From JASBZA01 sp964345295 (GTDB lineage: Bacteria > Bacillota > Clostridia > Saccharofermentanales > Fastidiosipilaceae), in contig CAYFQG010000004.1 of assembly GCA_964345295.1 (NCBI GenBank), positions 1 to 64,000 of the forward strand: 64,000 bases of DNA, in the 5' to 3' direction. Within the stretch, counting starts at the first letter, position 1. Each line of letters starts with the position of its first letter. A program made the translations under genes and the position numbers. This document shows, piece by piece, positions 60,764 through 64,000 of this stretch. Below the pieces are notes generated by a model that was given only the letters and a program-made list of their open reading frames with translations, searched no databases and was not told the DNA's origin.

Positions 60764-61642
60764 ATGGCAGATAAGAGAAGACAATATAACAAATCGAATA
60801 GAAAATCCGGATCCGGAAGGAGCAAAGACAGGTCTAAGGCTAAGGTGACCGAACCTCAGGCTGAACTGACGGAAGAAGAGGCTTTATCCAGGCTCGAAGG
60901 CCGCAACACGATCGAAGAAGCTCTTAAAGCAGGTCGGACTTTTAATAAGGTCTGGTATCTCAAGGCCGACGAGAAGAAAATGGACCGTAGACTTCGGGAT
61001 TTGATTTATAGACTGAGCGGAACCGATGCGGTGCTTTATCCTGTAGATAGGCAAACTTTGGACCGGATGGCTTCGACCTTTAATCACCAGGGCATTATTG
61101 CCGAGGTGGCCATTCGCGAGTATGTATCTTTAGATGCAATTTTGGCTCGGGCCGAGGCCAAAGGCGAAGATCCTTTTATTATTCTACTCGATCAAATACA
61201 AGATTCGCAAAACTTAGGCGCTATCATGCGAAGTGCCGATGCAGCCGGTGTGCACGGTATTGTCATCACCCAGCGGCGCTCGGTAGGGTTGGATGCTTTG
61301 GCAGCCAAGGCCTCAGCCGGGGCAATCGAGTATGTTCCTTGTGCCAGAGTAGTTAACCTAAATCAGGCTATAGCGGAGCTTAAAGAAAAGGGCTTGTGGA
61401 TTGCGGGTTTAGCCATGGAAGGTGAATCGGTGTTTACGTCGCAGAATCTTTTAGGGCCTATCGGTTTGGTTATCGGAAATGAGGGTAAGGGCATCAGTCC
61501 CCTGGTTCAGAAGAATTGTGATTTTCTGGTCCATATTCCCATGCAAGGTGCTATTAATTCGCTCAATGCTTCGAATGCGGCGGCTGTGGCCATGTACGAA
61601 GTCTTAAGAAGGCGCCTGGCGACCGACAATAAAGACCTCTAA
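60764..61642 (+). CDS. rlmB: 23S rRNA Gm2251 methyltransferase, SpoU/TrmH family
   Basis: The 292-residue knotted methyltransferase has a basic, Ser/Lys-rich N-terminal tail (about 1-35), then a SpoU substrate-binding domain (GRNTIEEALKAGRTFNKVWYL). The SPOUT core follows: LDQIQDSQNLGAIMRSADAAGVHGIVI, GLVIGNEGKGISPLVQKNCD, IPMQGAINSLNASNAAAVAMYEVLR. Position after mrnC is standard in Bacillota. Confidence 0.94.
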   Translation: MADKRRQYNKSNRKSGSGRSKDRSKAKVTEPQAELTEEEALSRLEGRNTIEEALKAGRTFNKVWYLKADEKKMDRRLRDLIYRLSGTDAVLYPVDRQTLDRMASTFNHQGIIAEVAIREYVSLDAILARAEAKGEDPFIILLDQIQDSQNLGAIMRSADAAGVHGIVITQRRSVGLDALAAKASAGAIEYVPCARVVNLNQAIAELKEKGLWIAGLAMEGESVFTSQNLLGPIGLVIGNEGKGISPLVQKNCDFLVHIPMQGAINSLNASNAAAVAMYEVLRRRLATDNKDL

Positions 61643-61702
61643 GTAGAAAGTAGGCCTTTTATCGAAACAAAAGACCAAGACAAAACTTCAAAAAGAGACA
61701 GG

Positions 61703-62236
61703 ATGCTCATCAGAGCCGCACAGCGAGGAGACGAGGGGGCTTTTAATAGCCTGTTGGCTTCTTACCAGCCTTTGATTCAGTCCTTGGCCAATCGATATTT
61801 TTTAAGGTCCGAAGAAAGAGAAGACCTGGTTCAAGAACTACAGATTGCTTTTTATAAAGCGGTCCGGGTTTTTAATGTCGAAAGAGACACCGCCTTTGCT
61901 TCTTATGCGAAGACTTCCCTGCAAAGAGTCGTCATCGACAAAATCAGGGCTAATGAGACGGATAAGAGAAAAATTCAGCATGAGACGTTGACTTTTGACG
62001 AAGTGGGTCATCAGCCAAACGACGCTGCCTATACCGAAACGCCCTACAAAAGCTGGGAAAGTGATGAAGAAAAACAAAAATTAGATGAAAAATTGCGTGA
62101 TGTTTTGTCGGATTTGGAATGGGAAGTCCTCCAAGCCAGACTTGAGGGCCTAAGTTACAGTAAGATAGGTCAAAAGCTTGGGATTTCGGTAAAATCCGTC
62201 GACAATGCCCTGCAACGTGTAAAGCAGAAATTGTGA
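61703..62236 (+). CDS. RNA polymerase sigma factor, SigH-like
   Basis: A 177-residue alternative sigma factor. Region 2 (about 1-80) has RAAQRGDEGAFNSLLASYQPLIQSLANRYF, EDLVQELQIAFYKAVRVFN and FASYAKTSLQRVVIDKIR; region 4 (about 125-177) has LSDLEWEVLQARLEGLSYSKIGQKLGISVKSVDNALQRVKQKL. The cysS-mrnC-rlmB-sigH order supports a sigma-H (transition state/competence) role. It is shorter at the N-terminus than Bacillus SigH. No anti-sigma gene is adjacent. Confidence 0.87.
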   Translation: MLIRAAQRGDEGAFNSLLASYQPLIQSLANRYFLRSEEREDLVQELQIAFYKAVRVFNVERDTAFASYAKTSLQRVVIDKIRANETDKRKIQHETLTFDEVGHQPNDAAYTETPYKSWESDEEKQKLDEKLRDVLSDLEWEVLQARLEGLSYSKIGQKLGISVKSVDNALQRVKQKL

Positions 62237-62259
62237 CAAAAATACGAATTTTCAAGGGT

Positions 62260-62288
62260 TTGCCATAATTCCCGAGCCTGATTATAAT
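62260..62288 (+). promoter_or_regulatory. Promoter of the membrane-anchored protein gene
   Basis: TTGCCA (62260-62265), a 17-bp spacer and TATAAT (62283-62288) lie 32 bp before the TTG start. A good sigma-A promoter. Confidence 0.7.
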
Positions 62289-62320
62289 ACTTTAGAATAG
62301 CAGATGAAGGAAGTCGTATT

Positions 62321-63925
62321 TTGGAAAGGCGCTGGGGCAAGAACACATTCTCAATACTTATCGTTATAGCAGTCAGTGTGCTTGCTATATTTGCTTATGC
62401 CCTAACACGTTACCTGGAAGACAAGACCAAGCAAAGTACCGAAGTCAGTGCTTTCGTATCATCCTCTAAGGAAGTACCTTCCATAAGTCCGACTAAGTCT
62501 TCCGGTGGGGGCAATCCTAATCAGCTGACACCTACGCCCAGCCCCACGTCCAATATTCTCCAGCTTCTGATTGAGAGTGTAAACAATGTCGGCAGGGTAG
62601 AAGAAAACTACAAAAGGTTTCGCCAGGACCAGATCGATAATATTTCTTTGGAAGAGTTTCAGCTCTATGTCAACCTCCTACACGATTTGGTCGGTCAGAA
62701 TATCGAAACCTATCTTTTGATGAGCCATTCCGAGAAGCAGCAGACGGTTAACAGTATTTTAGAGCACGACCCCGGCCATGCCGAATTTTTGGACAAGGCG
62801 GTCTTCTACTGGCTGGAGTATCACCAAGATGATAAGGTGGAAAGGCTCCCTATCATTCTTTCTAAGAGCAAGAACGGTGAGACCTATCTATCCAGAACCT
62901 GGGTTAGGTCCTGCCTGGAACTTAGGAATTTTGCCTCGCTTTACTTTAGCGTTTTAACGGATCAAAACGAAGATGCGCTCTATCATCTGGTATATGCCGA
63001 TTCGGATGACGAAACGGTTCGTTTGGCCAAAACTCAAAATCTCTTGGAGTTCTACAAGGATTATGTCCAAGCGGAGACGGTAGGACCTGACCGGATTGTC
63101 AGTGTCCGCATGGACCAGATTCAATTCCGTATCCCCATGGAAGGGGCTAACTGGGATACGAATCGAGAAGTCTCTTTGCCACCGGACAAGATAAACGGTC
63201 CTACGATAGCCAGCCCAACCACAACGGAAGAAGGCGAAAGCGAAGTTTCGACCGGGAACGAAAATCCTTCTGAAACACCGACAACGGAGCAAGTACCGGC
63301 CAAAAATCAATACCATTCCGTAACCATCTATAAGCGCGACAATGATTTTATTGTGGTGGATGCCATTCCTTCCGATACCTGGAAGGTCAATGCCGAGCTG
63401 GAAATCGGTCGCGACAAGACCTTAAAGTTGGGCCTTACGCATAATTTAGAAGAATGGATTTCTTATTTGGGCAAGCCTCAGGCTGTCTACACCTTTACGA
63501 TGACCGATCGGACCAATCAAGTAAAAGAATTTATCAGACTTCAATTCATGGGTTATGAGATGGTCCTATCTTCAACAGAGGCCAAAGCAAACGGCCCTTG
63601 GATTTTGGAGGAGATAAAGATTTATGACTCGCTGATGGCTTTGGCCGGCCGATATAAACCGGGTCAGAGCCTCAGAAGCCTATATCAAGAATATCTCTAC
63701 ATGGATACCTTGGATTATCAATACACGACATTCACAGGCGAGCGTGTCGAATTTAAACTTAAGAAAAATCGTATTTCGGAGATAGCCGTCCGGTCCTTAG
63801 ATTTCAGAACGGACCAAATTTTGGGTGATATCAGTGAAGAGAAGGCCATTAAGCCGGATGACTGGCTCAAAAGTATAGAAAGTCAAAAAACTCAAGCGAC
63901 AACGGAACAGACTACAAGCGAATAA
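62321..63925 (+). CDS. Membrane-anchored protein of unknown function
   Basis: The 534-residue protein is not recognised. Its N-terminus is basic with one transmembrane helix (about 7-28, FSILIVIAVSVLAIFAYAL). A Ser/Pro/Thr-rich linker (about 48-78, TPTPSPTSN) leads to an extracellular helical domain (about 80-250). A second low-complexity linker (about 290-325, GNENPSETPTTEQVP) precedes a beta-rich C-terminal region with a DYQYTTFTGERVEFKLKKNRISEIAV block. It starts with TTG after a good AAGGAAG site and has its own promoter. Similar Pro/Thr linkers occur in the PASTA kinase tail. Surface localisation is likely; the function is unknown. Confidence 0.75.
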   Translation: MERRWGKNTFSILIVIAVSVLAIFAYALTRYLEDKTKQSTEVSAFVSSSKEVPSISPTKSSGGGNPNQLTPTPSPTSNILQLLIESVNNVGRVEENYKRFRQDQIDNISLEEFQLYVNLLHDLVGQNIETYLLMSHSEKQQTVNSILEHDPGHAEFLDKAVFYWLEYHQDDKVERLPIILSKSKNGETYLSRTWVRSCLELRNFASLYFSVLTDQNEDALYHLVYADSDDETVRLAKTQNLLEFYKDYVQAETVGPDRIVSVRMDQIQFRIPMEGANWDTNREVSLPPDKINGPTIASPTTTEEGESEVSTGNENPSETPTTEQVPAKNQYHSVTIYKRDNDFIVVDAIPSDTWKVNAELEIGRDKTLKLGLTHNLEEWISYLGKPQAVYTFTMTDRTNQVKEFIRLQFMGYEMVLSSTEAKANGPWILEEIKIYDSLMALAGRYKPGQSLRSLYQEYLYMDTLDYQYTTFTGERVEFKLKKNRISEIAVRSLDFRTDQILGDISEEKAIKPDDWLKSIESQKTQATTEQTTSE

Positions 63926-63960
63926 TTGTTATATATTAGATAAAAGGAGGAACCGGCATA

Positions 63961-64000
63961 TGAAACTTAGTGTTTACGGAGCAGCCAGGCAAGTAACAGG
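63961..64000 (+). CDS. Beta-CASP metallo-beta-lactamase family protein, N-terminal fragment
   Basis: Only 13 codons are visible: MKLSVYGAARQVTG-like start after a strong AAAGGAGGAACC site. The pattern fits the first strand of MBL-fold/beta-CASP RNA-processing proteins (FLGAAREVTGSC). The rest is beyond the window. Confidence 0.5.

Overview
The window reads as a low-to-mid GC Bacillota chromosome, most likely class Clostridia and possibly an Oscillospirales-type lineage (inference; no 16S rRNA is present). Support comes from gene order: rpsB-tsf-pyrH-frr-uppS-cdsA-dxr-rseP-polC; priA-def-fmt-rsmB-rlmN-stp-prkC-rsgA-rpe-thiN; cysS-mrnC-rlmB-sigH. A PolC-type replicase, a PASTA-domain kinase, a SAM-I riboswitch and strong AGGAGG-type ribosome binding sites agree with this. 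Genes are dense, and most of the window is housekeeping chromosome.

Layout. 1-464 is the end of a dihydrodipicolinate-synthase/N-acetylneuraminate-lyase family gene. 543-5411 (minus) is a two-gene ABC system whose permease carries a huge coiled coil. 5550-6470 (minus) is an auxin-efflux-carrier family permease. 6633-11.86 kb is a run of rpiB, a 1151-residue protein that looks like an SF1 helicase with eroded motifs, and a eukaryotic-type hexokinase, followed by a FlK-like thioesterase. 12.4-16.95 kb is a complete livKHMGF branched-chain amino acid importer with its own promoter. 17.1-28.9 kb holds translation, isoprenoid, phospholipid and replication genes. 28.9-40.3 kb holds priA through thiN. 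40.3-49.85 kb mixes an aminotransferase, glgB, a substrate-binding lipoprotein plus a fused permease-ATPase, an XRE/ImmA pair, galM, comFC and metK. 49.88-50.03 kb is the SAM-I riboswitch of metK-comFC. 50.18-55.31 kb is a compact Tad/Flp-type secretion or pilus locus. 55.36-57.2 kb holds upp, a solitary serine recombinase, a non-coding stretch and tRNA-Gln. 57.2-58.5 kb holds mutM and a small XRE regulator. 58.68-58.85 kb appears to encode a 165-nt structured RNA just before cysS. The window ends with mrnC, rlmB, a SigH-like sigma factor, an unknown membrane-anchored protein and the first codons of a beta-CASP metallo-beta-lactamase protein.

The most interesting signals are these. (1) A full-length UPF1-like SF1 helicase homologue at 7088-10543 has lost every catalytic motif but kept the domain order. 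(2) A candidate 6S-like RNA at 58684-58848 is closed by an uninterrupted 17-bp stem and starts where its promoter predicts. (3) The minimal Tad locus has a P-loop-less TadZ-like protein, a fused TadB-TadC and an FHA-like domain without its usual Arg. (4) rsmB has no ATG, GTG or TTG start that keeps its conserved N-terminus. (5) Permease and ATPase are fused into one importer protein. Eroded NTPase-like proteins and extended -10 promoters (TGnTATAAT) recur across the window.
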